Shown: piece by piece, positions 17,125-26,159 of the stretch
How positions within the stretch are numbered: the stretch's first letter is position 1
Layout: each line of letters begins with the position of its first letter
Source: Planctomycetota bacterium
GTDB lineage: Bacteria > Planctomycetota > UBA1135 > GCA-002686595
Reading direction: 5' to 3'
Length of the DNA: 64,000 nucleotides
Assembly (NCBI GenBank): GCA_016714045.1
Contig: JADJNY010000004.1
Span: 372,001 to 436,000, forward strand
The notes under the pieces: generated by a model
The model's database searches: none
Seen by the model: the letters and a program-made list of their open reading frames with translations, nothing else
What the model was told of the DNA's origin: nothing
Position numbers and translations under genes: made by a program

Positions 17125-19761
17125 ATGCAGATCCTCCGCCCCCACACCTTGTCCCTGCTCGTCGCGCTCTCGCTCCCGTCGCTCGCGTCGGCGCATGAAC
17201 GCACCTTCGTCGAGACCCTTCCGTCGCAGCGGCTGCTCCCCGGCGCCGGCAGCTCGGCTCTGTACCGAATCTGGAAGCTCGGCTGCGTCGATGGCGCGCA
17301 GGACGTCGACGACGCGACCTTCCACCAGGCGATCGACGCGAGCCGGACGCTCGAGGCCGCGAACCTCGCGTCGGGGAACGTGCAGCTCACCCCGCAGAGC
17401 GGCTCGAGCGCGCTCACGAGCTTCAACCTCGCGTTGACGGTCTCTGCGCCGCCGCCGGGCGCCGCGACGGCGGTCGCGGCCGTCGAAGGGGTGCTCGAGT
17501 CGCAGCTCGGCAGCACGCACGCGACGGGCCCGGTGGCGATCCTGATCCAGTGGGGCGCGCTCCCCCCGGGCGTCGCGATGAGCACAGGCCTGAGCGCGAT
17601 GGAGTACGCCTACCCGAGCTTCGTCTCGAACCTCCAGACCTGGGACGACGCCGACGACGTCCTGCCGGCCTTCTTCCCGCCCGGCCCGACCGTGCCCGTG
17701 CGCTTCGACTCGACGAGCGCCTCGGTCACGAACGCGCCGACGGTGATCGTGCCGCTCGCGATGCTGCAGGCGACGGTTCCGGGCCTCGGAACGCTGCCGA
17801 CGCCGCAGGCGACGATCACGGTGAACTCGGGCGTCCCGTGGGACTACGATCCGTCGAACGGCGTCACCGCGGGCTCGCTCTGCTTCCGCACCGCGCTGAT
17901 CCACGAGTTCCTGCACGCGCTCGCGTTCGCGAGCGACACGGACCTCGGCATCGGCAAGCCGAGCGCGATGGACCTCCTGCGCTTCCAGCGCACGACCGGC
18001 AACCCGCCCGCGCTCGACTACCTGGACTTCCGCACGCGTGCGCGCCTCGTCGACTTCAACTCGCCGGACGACGACGCCGAGCTCGACCTCGTGACGTGGG
18101 AGTACGCGATGTCGGACGGCAGCCCGAACCAGGGCAGCCACTTCCGCGACGAGACGCCGCGCATCGGGGTCATGACGCCGATCCTGAACTTCGGCGAGAC
18201 GGCCTACCCCGCGTACGTGCAGAACTCCGACCTCCGCGTGCTCGACGCGCTCGGCTTCGACTGGGACGACCCGAACCTGAACGGGCTCGCGCAGGTCGCG
18301 TCGACGGCCACGCTCGACGAGAACCCGAGCAGCGCGCTCACGAACCGCTTCCGCGTGCAGTTCACGAAGCGCGTCGGGCCGGTGACGCCGACCGACATCG
18401 TCGGCTCCGCGTTCTTCTCCCCCACGACGACGTCGATCGTGCCCGATCCGTCGAGCGCGCTCTCGTTCGACGGGTCCAATTGGGTCGATCTGTCGAACTT
18501 CCAGGAGCTGCCGACGCGCGGCACGCTCGCGTGGACGGTCGAGCTCTGGTACAGCACCGACCCGCAACCGCTCCCGATGCCGGTGCGCACGCTGGTTTCG
18601 TTCGGCACCGCGACCTTGAACCGCGGCCTCCAGGTGCAGCTCGACGCGGCGAACCACCTGATCGTCGCCTGGGGCCCGGGCGGGAGCTTCGTCGACCTCG
18701 GCCTGCAGCCGAACGACACGACGTGGCACCACTTCGCGCTGCGCGCGTTCGTCGGGCTCGGCGGCGGGATCTACCTGTTCCGGGACGGCGCGGTGGTCGG
18801 GACGATCTTCACGCCGCTGCAACTGCTCGGCGGATCGTTCTACGTCGGCCGCTCGCACGCGACGTCGGCGACGGCGGACCCGTTCCGCGGCGACATCGAC
18901 TCGGTGCGCGTGTACGACGTGTCGCTCTCCGACACGCAGATCGCGAGCCGGCGCCAGCTCGCCCTCCCCGCGTCGACGCCGGGCCTGATCGCGGACTTCC
19001 CGTTCGACTCGATCGGCAACCTGGGCGTCGGCGGGCCCGAGCTCGAGACGCCGAACGTCGCCGCGAAGGGCGCGGCTGGCGCGGCCGGCGCGGAGCTCGG
19101 CGGTTCGAGCACGACGCGACCGACGGTCGTGGCGGGCAAGGCGGACAGCGCGAGCTCGTTCGTGGTGACCGTGGCGCACGCGACGACGTCGGGCGGGATG
19201 TTCTGCGAGGTGCGAGACGTCGACACGATGCTCGAGCTGCAGAGCGGCGCGCCGCTCGGCGGGCCGGGCGATCAGGGCGTGCAGGGCTCGCCGTACGTGC
19301 TGCAGTTCGGCGCGGGCTACGGGTTCTGCGAGGGCACGGGCTGCCCGTGCCTGAACGACGCACCGATCGGAACGTGGGTCGGCTGCGTGTCGTCGATCGG
19401 CCAGGGCGGACGCCTGCGCGCGACGGGGTCGCAATCGATCGGGGCGGCGAACCTGACGCTGGTCGGAAACCAGATGCCGAACTCGAACGCGCTGTATCTC
19501 GCGAGCAACGCGCAGACGAGCGTGCCCTTCGGCGACGGGATCTTCTGCCTGGGCGGGACGATCATCCGCCTGGGGACGAAGACGAACGCGGGCGGAGCGT
19601 CGCAGTTCCCCGACGTCGGACAGCTCCCGATCGCGACGCGCGTGAGCGCGACGGTCGGAGCGACGAACTACTTCCAGATCTGGTATCGCAACTCGGCAGC
19701 GCACTGCGTCACCGCGACGTTCAACGACTCGAATGCGTGGAGGGTGACGTGGACGCCGTGA
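17125..19761 (+). CDS. Secreted HExxH metalloprotease 2 with LamG-like domain and CPC module
   Basis: An 878-residue paralogue of metalloproteases 1 and 3. A signal peptide (TLSLLVALSLPSLASA) is followed by the shared motif RIWKLGCVDG. The zinc motif is HEFLHALAFASDTD, first His about residue 260; the usual Gly of HExxHxxG is replaced by Ala. LRVLDALGFDWDDPNLNGL closes the catalytic domain. A LamG-like domain (FDGSNWVDL to FYVGRSH) and a Gly/Ala-rich stretch follow. The six-Cys module ends the protein (CEGTGCPC, VGC, GDGIFC, AHCVTATFNDSN, ending VTWTP). Its final FCTP-type motif is HCVT, a departure from the other copies. A near-identical piece of this gene's 3' half recurs at 21425-21566. 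Confidence 0.86.
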   Translation: MQILRPHTLSLLVALSLPSLASAHERTFVETLPSQRLLPGAGSSALYRIWKLGCVDGAQDVDDATFHQAIDASRTLEAANLASGNVQLTPQSGSSALTSFNLALTVSAPPPGAATAVAAVEGVLESQLGSTHATGPVAILIQWGALPPGVAMSTGLSAMEYAYPSFVSNLQTWDDADDVLPAFFPPGPTVPVRFDSTSASVTNAPTVIVPLAMLQATVPGLGTLPTPQATITVNSGVPWDYDPSNGVTAGSLCFRTALIHEFLHALAFASDTDLGIGKPSAMDLLRFQRTTGNPPALDYLDFRTRARLVDFNSPDDDAELDLVTWEYAMSDGSPNQGSHFRDETPRIGVMTPILNFGETAYPAYVQNSDLRVLDALGFDWDDPNLNGLAQVASTATLDENPSSALTNRFRVQFTKRVGPVTPTDIVGSAFFSPTTTSIVPDPSSALSFDGSNWVDLSNFQELPTRGTLAWTVELWYSTDPQPLPMPVRTLVSFGTATLNRGLQVQLDAANHLIVAWGPGGSFVDLGLQPNDTTWHHFALRAFVGLGGGIYLFRDGAVVGTIFTPLQLLGGSFYVGRSHATSATADPFRGDIDSVRVYDVSLSDTQIASRRQLALPASTPGLIADFPFDSIGNLGVGGPELETPNVAAKGAAGAAGAELGGSSTTRPTVVAGKADSASSFVVTVAHATTSGGMFCEVRDVDTMLELQSGAPLGGPGDQGVQGSPYVLQFGAGYGFCEGTGCPCLNDAPIGTWVGCVSSIGQGGRLRATGSQSIGAANLTLVGNQMPNSNALYLASNAQTSVPFGDGIFCLGGTIIRLGTKTNAGGASQFPDVGQLPIATRVSATVGATNYFQIWYRNSAAHCVTATFNDSNAWRVTWTP

Positions 19762-19840
19762 CAGTCGTGGACCTGTCCTCTCCCTGAGGTGACCGTTTCA
19801 TCGCGGCGGCTCGTGCTGGGCGGGGTTGAAACACGACTCG

Positions 19841-20002
19841 GAGCCTGTGAAGAAATCAGGGATGCCCGGCAGGGTTGTCCAGAGGCGTTCCGGCAAGACT
19901 CGATGACGACGCGTATTCGCATGCAATACTCGGAGGAATCGCAACGCTGCCGGGGCGCGTCTGGGCGGGCCTGACGGGCGTTTCTGATTTCTTCAGAGGC
20001 TC
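19841..20002. mobile_element. MITE-like 162-bp element with long imperfect terminal inverted repeats
   Basis: The left end (19842-19873) and the reverse complement of the right end (19970-20001) match over 32 bases with five mismatches, all outside the shared core TGAAGAAATCAG; one more flanking base extends the match on each side. The ~96-base interior has no coding potential. The size and structure fit a miniature inverted-repeat element or an internally deleted insertion sequence. No clear target-site duplication was recognised. It lies between metalloprotease 2 and the DUF1016 gene, downstream of both. Confidence 0.6.
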
Positions 20003-20143
20003 TCAGCCCAGCTCGGCCCGACACCGTCGTCGAGCCTGCGGGCACGAGTGCCCTGAGGCTCCTGTGCCAGCGCCGCGTTCGTATCCGGCCTCCACGAGGG
20101 TTCAGGCGCAAGCTCACGCTCCTTGCACCGCACCTCGTCCGCC

Positions 20144-21385
20144 TCACCCCGCCCGCGCCGCGTACTCGACGCACGACCGCTCGCGCACGAACCACTCGCG
20201 ATCGCGCTCGAGGAACGCCCGCAGCTGCTCGACGCTCGGCAGCGCGACGAGGTAGCGCGACACGAAGAGCTGGTTGTCCATCCCGCCGAGCGCGTACTCG
20301 ACCTTCACCTCGTCACGATCGCTGCACAAAAGCAGTCCGACGGGTAGCGCGTCTCCTTCCTCGCGCATGCGTTCGCGAAACCAGTTCAAGTAGTAGTTCA
20401 TCTGCCCCGCGTCGCCGTGCTGGAATGCACGGAGCTTCAGTTCGATCAGCACGTGGCAGCGCAGCTTGCGGTGGTAGAGCACGAGATCGACGCGCTCGGG
20501 CTGGCCCGCGCCGCTGTGGATGCGGAACTGCCGCGCCTCGAAGCAGAACCCCGTGCCGAGCTCGAGCAGGAACGCCTGCAGGTGGTCGAGCAGCGCGCGC
20601 TCGAGGTCGTCCTCGTGCCACTGCGGTCGTTCGGCGAGCCCGGTGAACTCGAGCACGTACGGGTCGCGCAGCAGCTCCTCGATGCGCGCCGGAGACGTGT
20701 CGGCCTGCGCGCGCGCCCGCTCGACCACCGCGCGCTTGTCGGTGGAGAGGCCCGTGCGCTCGTAGAGCAGGCTCTCGATCTGCCGGCGGAGCTGCCGCAC
20801 GGACCACGCGCCGGCGAGGCATTCGTTCTCGTAGAAGGCGCGCTTCCAGGGGTCGTCGAGGCGGAGGAGCTCGACGAATTGGCTCCAGCGCAGGCCGAGC
20901 AGGCGCTCGGCGGGGAGGGGGCGGGGGCCCGTGGCGGGCCCGATGTGGACCGTGGGAAGACCCCGTTCACCGCGCGGAGCGGAGTCCGACTCGGACCTCT
21001 CCTCGGCGCCGGGAGGGGGCGGCAGGTCCGACACCCCCGTGGCGCCCTGGAATTCGACAGACAGTGTCTGGCGAATTGCAGGCTGCCCCGCGAGCTGCCC
21101 CGCCGCGGCTCGAAGGGCGGGGTAGCTCAGGTAGAGGAGCCGGCACGTGCGGAGCATCGTCGGACCCAGCCCCTTCAGTCCCTGGTCGCCGAGGTCCGCC
21201 GCGACCGTGGGAATGAGCCCCTCCCCGTACCGCGCCCGATCCTCCCCCCGCTGCTCGAACTCGACCAGGTACGCCCCGACGAGCCAGTTCCGCAGCACGA
21301 GCGCCTGATCGACGGCCGCCGCCGCGCGGGCCTGGGAGAGGTGATGACACGACGTGATCGACGCGAGGAGTTGGTCGTAGCGCAT
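20144..21385 (-). CDS. DUF1016/YhcG-family PD-(D/E)XK nuclease
   Basis: 413 residues from the ATG at 21385, which has GGAG about 10 bases upstream. The longer open frame to 21664 only reads antisense through a metalloprotease fragment and is not used. The N-terminal DUF1016 domain is recognised from YDQLLASI, then RNWLVGAYLVEFEQRGEDRA, YGEGLIPTVAADLG and GLGPTMLRTCRLLYLSYP. A spacer (about 115-175) is Pro/Glu-rich. The C-terminal nuclease-like core has RVDLVLYHRKLRCHVLIELK, giving the D-x(n)-E-x-K triad, then AGQMNYYLNWF. YhcG-type proteins are widespread, often mobile, with roles in DNA junction processing or defence that are not settled. It appears to be a newcomer, flanked by a gene fragment and a MITE-like element. 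Confidence 0.9.
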   Translation of the reverse strand: MRYDQLLASITSCHHLSQARAAAAVDQALVLRNWLVGAYLVEFEQRGEDRARYGEGLIPTVAADLGDQGLKGLGPTMLRTCRLLYLSYPALRAAAGQLAGQPAIRQTLSVEFQGATGVSDLPPPPGAEERSESDSAPRGERGLPTVHIGPATGPRPLPAERLLGLRWSQFVELLRLDDPWKRAFYENECLAGAWSVRQLRRQIESLLYERTGLSTDKRAVVERARAQADTSPARIEELLRDPYVLEFTGLAERPQWHEDDLERALLDHLQAFLLELGTGFCFEARQFRIHSGAGQPERVDLVLYHRKLRCHVLIELKLRAFQHGDAGQMNYYLNWFRERMREEGDALPVGLLLCSDRDEVKVEYALGGMDNQLFVSRYLVALPSVEQLRAFLERDREWFVRERSCVEYAARAG

Positions 21386-21424
21386 CTCGTCGAGGCTCCG
21401 GATCGCGCGGGGTTCGTCAAGAGT

Positions 21425-21566
21425 CGAGGAGCTCGGCGGTGCGAGTACGACGCGACCGACGGTCGTGGCGGGCAGGGCGGACAGCGCGAGCTCGTTCGTG
21501 GTGACGGTGGCGCACGCGCCGACGTCGGGCGGGATGTTCTGCGAGGTGGTCGACTCGGGCACGTGA
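21425..21566 (+). pseudogene. Fragment of a fourth metalloprotease gene
   Basis: The plus-strand frame reads about 46 codons containing PTVVAGRADSASSFVVTVAH and TSGGMFCEVVDSGT before a stop. It aligns without gaps to metalloprotease 2 around 19092-19232, with only scattered base changes, several of them synonymous. Upstream the match stops at the DUF1016 gene's 5' flank; downstream it stops within the last few codons. It is therefore a detached piece from the linker before the CPC module of a close paralogue, left by recombination or by insertion of the DUF1016 gene. Confidence 0.8.
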
Positions 21567-21811
21567 GTCTTTCCCCGTTGTTGAGCCAGCAGTTTCGAGA
21601 GTCCTGAGGTCTTGGGGGCCCTTCGAGCGGGCCTCATCGCCTGCAGTTCGGTGGGCTTGCCCAATGCACGTGCTTCTCCCTGCTCCAGCGGAATCCTGTC
21701 GTGCCCCTGCTCTCAACGTCGTGGATGAGTCACCGGGCCCCCACACCCCCCAACCACCCCGGTCCCGACTTCCGACTCGCCCTCCACACTCCCAGCGCCC
21801 TGATCCGCGTC

Positions 21812-24424
21812 ATGAACCCCACCCGACCCCTCTCCCTCCCGCTCCTCCTCACCCTGCTGACCACCCCCGCCCTGGCCCAGTCGCACCAGCGCACTTTCGT
21901 CGAGCCCCTCCCGCCCCAGGTCCTGCTCCAGGGCCACGCGCCCAGCGCCGCCGTCCGCATTTGGAAGCTCGGCTGCGTCGCCGGCGACGACTCCGTCGAC
22001 GACGCCACCTTCCAACAAGTGATCGCCGACGCTCGCGCGCTCGAGCAGGCGAACACCGCCGCGAACCACCTCCAGCTCCTGCCCCAGAGCGGCTCGAGCG
22101 CGCTCACGAACTTCAACCTCGCCTTCACCGTCTCGAGCCCGCCCCCCGGCGCCGCCGCCGCGGTCACCGCCTGCGAGCAGTACTACGAGAGCCTCCTCGG
22201 CAGCCTCCACGCCACCGGCCCGGTCGCCCTCACCGTCCAATGGGGCCCGCTCAGCGGCGCCGCGATGGCCACCGGCACGCAGGCCGGCTTCCTCAACTAC
22301 TCCGACTTCCGCGCCAACCTCAACACGTGGAAGGACGCCGACGACGTCCTCCCGCCCTTCCTCCCGCCGACGACGATCCCCGTCCGCTTCGACGCGACGA
22401 GCCCGACCGTCACGCAATCGAGCTTGGTCCTCCTCTCCTTCGGCACGATCCAAGCGACGTTTCCCAGCGCCGGCGTCCTCACCACCCCGCACGCCACGAT
22501 CACGGTCAATTCGAACCTCGCCTGGGACTACGACCCCTCGAACGGCATCACCGCGGGTGCCTTCTGCTTCCGCTCGGCGCTCATCCACGAGATCGGCCAC
22601 GCGCTCGGCTTCCTCTCCGACGTCGACGTGAACTCCGGCACGCCGACCGCGCTCGACCTCTTCCGCTTCCGCCGTACGACGGACAATCCGGCGCCGCTCG
22701 ACTACGCCGACTTCCAGACGCACGCGCGCCTCGTCGACTTCAACGCGCCCGACGACGACGCGGAGCTCGACCTCGTGCTGTGGGAGTACGCGATGTCAGA
22801 CGGAGCGCCCTACCAAGGCGCGCACTTCCGCGAAGAGACGCCGAGCCTCGGCACGATGGATCCCGTGATCAACGCGGGTGAGACGCACTACCCCGATTAC
22901 CTGGCGCCCTCCGACCTGCGCGTGCTCGACGCGCTCGGCTTCGACTGGAACGACCCGAACCTGGACGGCCTCGCGACCACGACCTCGTTCGTCACGATCG
23001 ACGAGAACCCGAGCACCGCGCTCTCCAACCGCTTCCGCATCCAGTACTCGAAGCGCGTCGGCCCGGTCACGACCGGCGACTTCTCCGGCACCGCGTTCTT
23101 CACGCCCACGACGACCTCCGTCGTGCCCGACCGCTCGAACGCGTTCCAATTCGACGGCACGACGAGGGTCGATTTCGCGGGCTACCCGCTGCTGACGACC
23201 CGCGGCACGCTCGGCTGGACGGTCGAGCTCTGGTTCCGCGCCGAGCCGGTCACCCTGCCGTCGCTCCCGCGCACGCTGATCTCCTTCGGCACCGCGACGA
23301 CGAACCAGGGCGTGTCGCTGCAGCTCGACGCGAACAACGACCTGATCCTCAGCCTCGGCGGCGCGTCGACGTCGAACCTCGGGGTGCAGCCGAACGACGG
23401 GACCTGGCACCACCTCGCGCTGCGCAAGTTCGTCGGGCTCGGCGGCGGGATCCTCGTGTACCGCGACGGCGTGCCCGTCGGCTCGAACTTCGGCCAGCTC
23501 AACCTGCAGGGCGGCTCGTGCCTCATCGGCGCGAACCACGCGACGCTGCCGACGAACGCGTTCATCGGCGACCTCGACTGCGTGCGCTTCTACGACGTCA
23601 CGCTGACGGACACCGACATCGCCGCGCGGCGCTTCCAGGCGCTCCCCGCGTCGACCGTCGGCCTGATCGCCGACTTCCCGCTCGACGTCGCCGGCAATTA
23701 CGGAGTCGGCTCCCCGGCACTCGACACGCCGAACCAGGCAGCCGTCGGCCCGGCGGGCGCGGAGATCACGAGCCTGTCGGCGCCCACCTTCGCGGCGGGC
23801 CCCTCCGACAGCGCGACGTCGTTCGTCGTCACCGTCGCGCACGCGGCGACCAGCGGCGGCTTCTTCTGCGAAAACGACGACGACGACTCGATCCGCGAGC
23901 TCCGCAGCGGCGCGCCGCTCGGCGGCCTCGGCAACCAGGGCATCCTGAGCTCGCCGTACACGCTGCAGTTCGCGGCCGGCAGCTCCTTCTGCGAGGGCAG
24001 CGCGTGCCCGTGCGGCAACGACCCGGTCCCGGGCACGTGGGTCGGCTGCCTCTCGTCGATCGGACAGGGAGCACGCCTCCGCGGCAACGGCTCGCAGTCG
24101 ATCGCGAATGCGAACCTGACGCTCGTCGGCATGAACATGCCGAACTCGAACGCGCTCTACCTCGCGAGCACCGGCCAGACGAGCAGCGTCCTCGGCGACG
24201 GCATCTTCTGCCTCGGCGGCACGATCGTGCGCCTCGGCACGAAGACGAACGTCGGCGGGTTCTCGCAGTTCCCCGAAGCCGGCCAGCTCCCAATCGCGAC
24301 GCGCGTCAGCGCGACGCCGGGGATGACGAGCTCCTTCCAGATCTGGTACCGCAACTCCGCGGCGTTCTGTACGACGGCCACGTTCAACGACTCGAACGCG
24401 TGGCGCGTGACGTGGACGCCGTGA
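21812..24424 (+). CDS. Secreted HExxH metalloprotease 3 with LamG-like domain and CPC module
   Basis: 870 residues from the ATG at 21812; the signal peptide is LSLPLLLTLLTTPALAQ. The shared N-terminal motif VRIWKLGCVAGDDSVDDATF is followed by zinc motif HEIGHALGFLSDVD (first His about 259), the most canonical of the three copies. LRVLDALGFDWNDPNLDGL closes the catalytic part. The LamG-like part begins at QFDGTTRVDF; the CPC module has CEGSACPC, VGC, GDGIFC and AFCTTATFNDSN, ending VTWTP. Identity to metalloprotease 2 is high over the full length, so the two are probably a recent duplication. Role: extracellular proteolysis, possibly surface-bound through the C-terminal module; no substrate is evident. 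Confidence 0.87.
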   Translation: MNPTRPLSLPLLLTLLTTPALAQSHQRTFVEPLPPQVLLQGHAPSAAVRIWKLGCVAGDDSVDDATFQQVIADARALEQANTAANHLQLLPQSGSSALTNFNLAFTVSSPPPGAAAAVTACEQYYESLLGSLHATGPVALTVQWGPLSGAAMATGTQAGFLNYSDFRANLNTWKDADDVLPPFLPPTTIPVRFDATSPTVTQSSLVLLSFGTIQATFPSAGVLTTPHATITVNSNLAWDYDPSNGITAGAFCFRSALIHEIGHALGFLSDVDVNSGTPTALDLFRFRRTTDNPAPLDYADFQTHARLVDFNAPDDDAELDLVLWEYAMSDGAPYQGAHFREETPSLGTMDPVINAGETHYPDYLAPSDLRVLDALGFDWNDPNLDGLATTTSFVTIDENPSTALSNRFRIQYSKRVGPVTTGDFSGTAFFTPTTTSVVPDRSNAFQFDGTTRVDFAGYPLLTTRGTLGWTVELWFRAEPVTLPSLPRTLISFGTATTNQGVSLQLDANNDLILSLGGASTSNLGVQPNDGTWHHLALRKFVGLGGGILVYRDGVPVGSNFGQLNLQGGSCLIGANHATLPTNAFIGDLDCVRFYDVTLTDTDIAARRFQALPASTVGLIADFPLDVAGNYGVGSPALDTPNQAAVGPAGAEITSLSAPTFAAGPSDSATSFVVTVAHAATSGGFFCENDDDDSIRELRSGAPLGGLGNQGILSSPYTLQFAAGSSFCEGSACPCGNDPVPGTWVGCLSSIGQGARLRGNGSQSIANANLTLVGMNMPNSNALYLASTGQTSSVLGDGIFCLGGTIVRLGTKTNVGGFSQFPEAGQLPIATRVSATPGMTSSFQIWYRNSAAFCTTATFNDSNAWRVTWTP

Positions 24425-24777
24425 GAGCCGGCTCGACGATCCTCGGTTCGATTCCGCGGCTCGCGCTCGGGCCGCGGCGAACCGGTGAACGACGGGACGG
24501 GGACCGACACGGTTCGTGACGACGCGCGACGCGCGCACTGGCCAGACGGCGTGGAGTCGGGAGCTCGCTCTCGGCTCCACGCTGCGTTTCGCGCGTGAGC
24601 GAGTCCTCGGCGCAACGGGGGCCGCCGAAGACGGTGCCAGAGCACTTCTTCAACGGATACACGGTTCAAGGGCGCTGCAGACCCGCCTCCGCTCGCAACA
24701 CACCCGTGGCGAGCCCCCTCGACGAAGGCGGTGAAACAATGCTCTAGCTAGAAACTGGCACCGTATTCCCGCGCCGT
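24425..24777. other. Intergenic region downstream of metalloprotease 3
   Basis: About 350 bases between convergent genes. No coding frame with sensible composition is visible. A less GC-rich patch with the palindrome CTAGCTAG lies at about 24743-24750. Nothing else is recognised. Confidence 0.4.
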
Positions 24778-24820
24778 CGAACGACGCCGGGCTGGAGCCG
24801 CTCCAGCCCGGCGTCGTTCG
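24778..24820 (-). terminator. 20-bp perfect hairpin after galK
   Basis: Arms 24778-24797 and 24801-24820 are perfectly complementary over 20 bases with a 3-base loop. It starts 10 bases beyond the galactokinase stop codon. It lacks a T-tract but could stop transcription or protect the 3' end from both directions, because metalloprotease 3 points towards it. Confidence 0.65.
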
Positions 24821-24830
24821 CGTTCCGAGC

Positions 24831-26159
24831 TCACGCGATCGACGTCGTGCTCGCGCCGTCCGACGCGCACGCCACGAGCACGCTCGCTTCCGCGTCGAGG
24901 CCGCGCGGCGCGTGGTAGCGCGCGCGGAGCTCGCTCACGACGCGCGCTGCGTCGTCCGCACGGACCAGCGCGACGATGCAACCGCCGAAGCCCGCGCCCG
25001 TGAGCCGCGCGCCGAGGGCGCCGGCGGAGTGTGCGAGGTGCACGAGCTCGTCGAGCTCCGCGCAGCTCACGTCGTAGTCGTCGCGCAGGCTCGCATGCGA
25101 TGCGTCCATCCGCGCGCCGAAGCCCCGCGCGTCTCCCGCGAGCATCGCCGCGCGCGCCCCGCGCACGCGCGCGCCTTCGGTGACGACGTGGCGGAAACGG
25201 CGCAGGAGTACGTCTCCTGGCGCGCCCGTGCCTTCCCCGCCCGGCGAGCTTCGCACCGCCCCGGAGCTCGCGAACGCGCGGGACGCGCGCTCCAGCAGCT
25301 CTTCGGTCGCGTGTCGCTCGACGAGCTCGAACCAGCTCGACGGCGCGCCGCTCCAGCTCGCGCGCACGCGCTCGAGCGCCGCGCGGCACTCCTTCGTCCG
25401 CGCGTTGTACGCGTCGCGCGCTGCGCCGGACTTCTCGGCCTTCACGCCCGTGTCCGCGATCACGAAGCGCCAGTCGTCGGGCATGCGCACCGCCTCGCTG
25501 CGCATCGGCGCAAAGTCGATCACGAGCGCGTGTCCCGCGCGGCCGCCGAGGCAGATCGCCTGGTCCATCCCGCCCGACTGCGTGCCGACGAAGCGCTCGG
25601 CGCGCGCGCAGAGCTCCGCGAGCTCGGTGCGACCGATCGTGATGCCCTGCGGAGCGAGCAGCCCGTCGGCGCGCTCGACCTCGTTCGCCGCGAGCAGGGC
25701 GTGCGCGCGCTCGAGCGCGATGCCGTTCGCCGCGAGCAGCGCGAGCGTGCACGCGACGAGGAACGCCGACGACGAGCTCAACCCCGCCGCGACGGGCACG
25801 TCGCCCTCGACGACGAGATCGGCGCCGCGACGGATCCCCGCGCGCTCGACGAGCATCTGCGCCGCCGCCTTCGCGTAGTTGCCCCAGTCGCCGCGCGCGT
25901 AGGGCTCGATCGCCGGCGCGAGTTCGAATGCGCGCGGCGCGAAGCGCGCGGCGACGTTCACGAGACGCACGCGCGCGTCGTCGCGCGGCGCGAGCACGAC
26001 GCGCACCTCACGCTGGATCGCCATCGGGAAGACGGGCAGTCCGTTGTAGTCGGTGTGCTCGCCGATCAGGTTCACGCGACCCGGCGCGCGGACAGCAAGG
26101 GTCGGGCGCCGGTCGGGGAAAGCCGCGGCGAAGGCCGGGAGGAGCTGCTCGGGGCGCAT
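24831..26159 (-). CDS. galK: Galactokinase
   Basis: A 442-residue GHMP kinase that phosphorylates galactose to galactose 1-phosphate at the entry of the Leloir pathway. The galactokinase signature is near the N-terminus (GRVNLIGEHTDYNGLPVFPM). The ATP-binding loop is PVAAGLSSSSAFLVA, the catalytic-Asp region is GTQSGGMDQAICLGG, and the C-terminal GHMP motif is LTGAGFGGCIVAL. Length is slightly above the usual ~380-400 because of a variable Ser/Gly-rich loop (about 300-315). No other gal genes are adjacent. Upstream there is a divergent 501-base region shared with the CRTAC1-like gene. Confidence 0.95.
   Translation of the reverse strand: MRPEQLLPAFAAAFPDRRPTLAVRAPGRVNLIGEHTDYNGLPVFPMAIQREVRVVLAPRDDARVRLVNVAARFAPRAFELAPAIEPYARGDWGNYAKAAAQMLVERAGIRRGADLVVEGDVPVAAGLSSSSAFLVACTLALLAANGIALERAHALLAANEVERADGLLAPQGITIGRTELAELCARAERFVGTQSGGMDQAICLGGRAGHALVIDFAPMRSEAVRMPDDWRFVIADTGVKAEKSGAARDAYNARTKECRAALERVRASWSGAPSSWFELVERHATEELLERASRAFASSGAVRSSPGGEGTGAPGDVLLRRFRHVVTEGARVRGARAAMLAGDARGFGARMDASHASLRDDYDVSCAELDELVHLAHSAGALGARLTGAGFGGCIVALVRADDAARVVSELRARYHAPRGLDAEASVLVACASDGASTTSIA

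Noticed and set aside
16941..17198. Possible small gene before metalloprotease 2
   Set aside because: It runs into the metalloprotease signal peptide in another frame and its sequence looks like a high-GC shadow frame.
21386..21664. N-terminal extension of the DUF1016 protein by 93 residues
   Set aside because: The extension is the antisense of a metalloprotease fragment, and the DUF1016 domain starts at the internal ATG.
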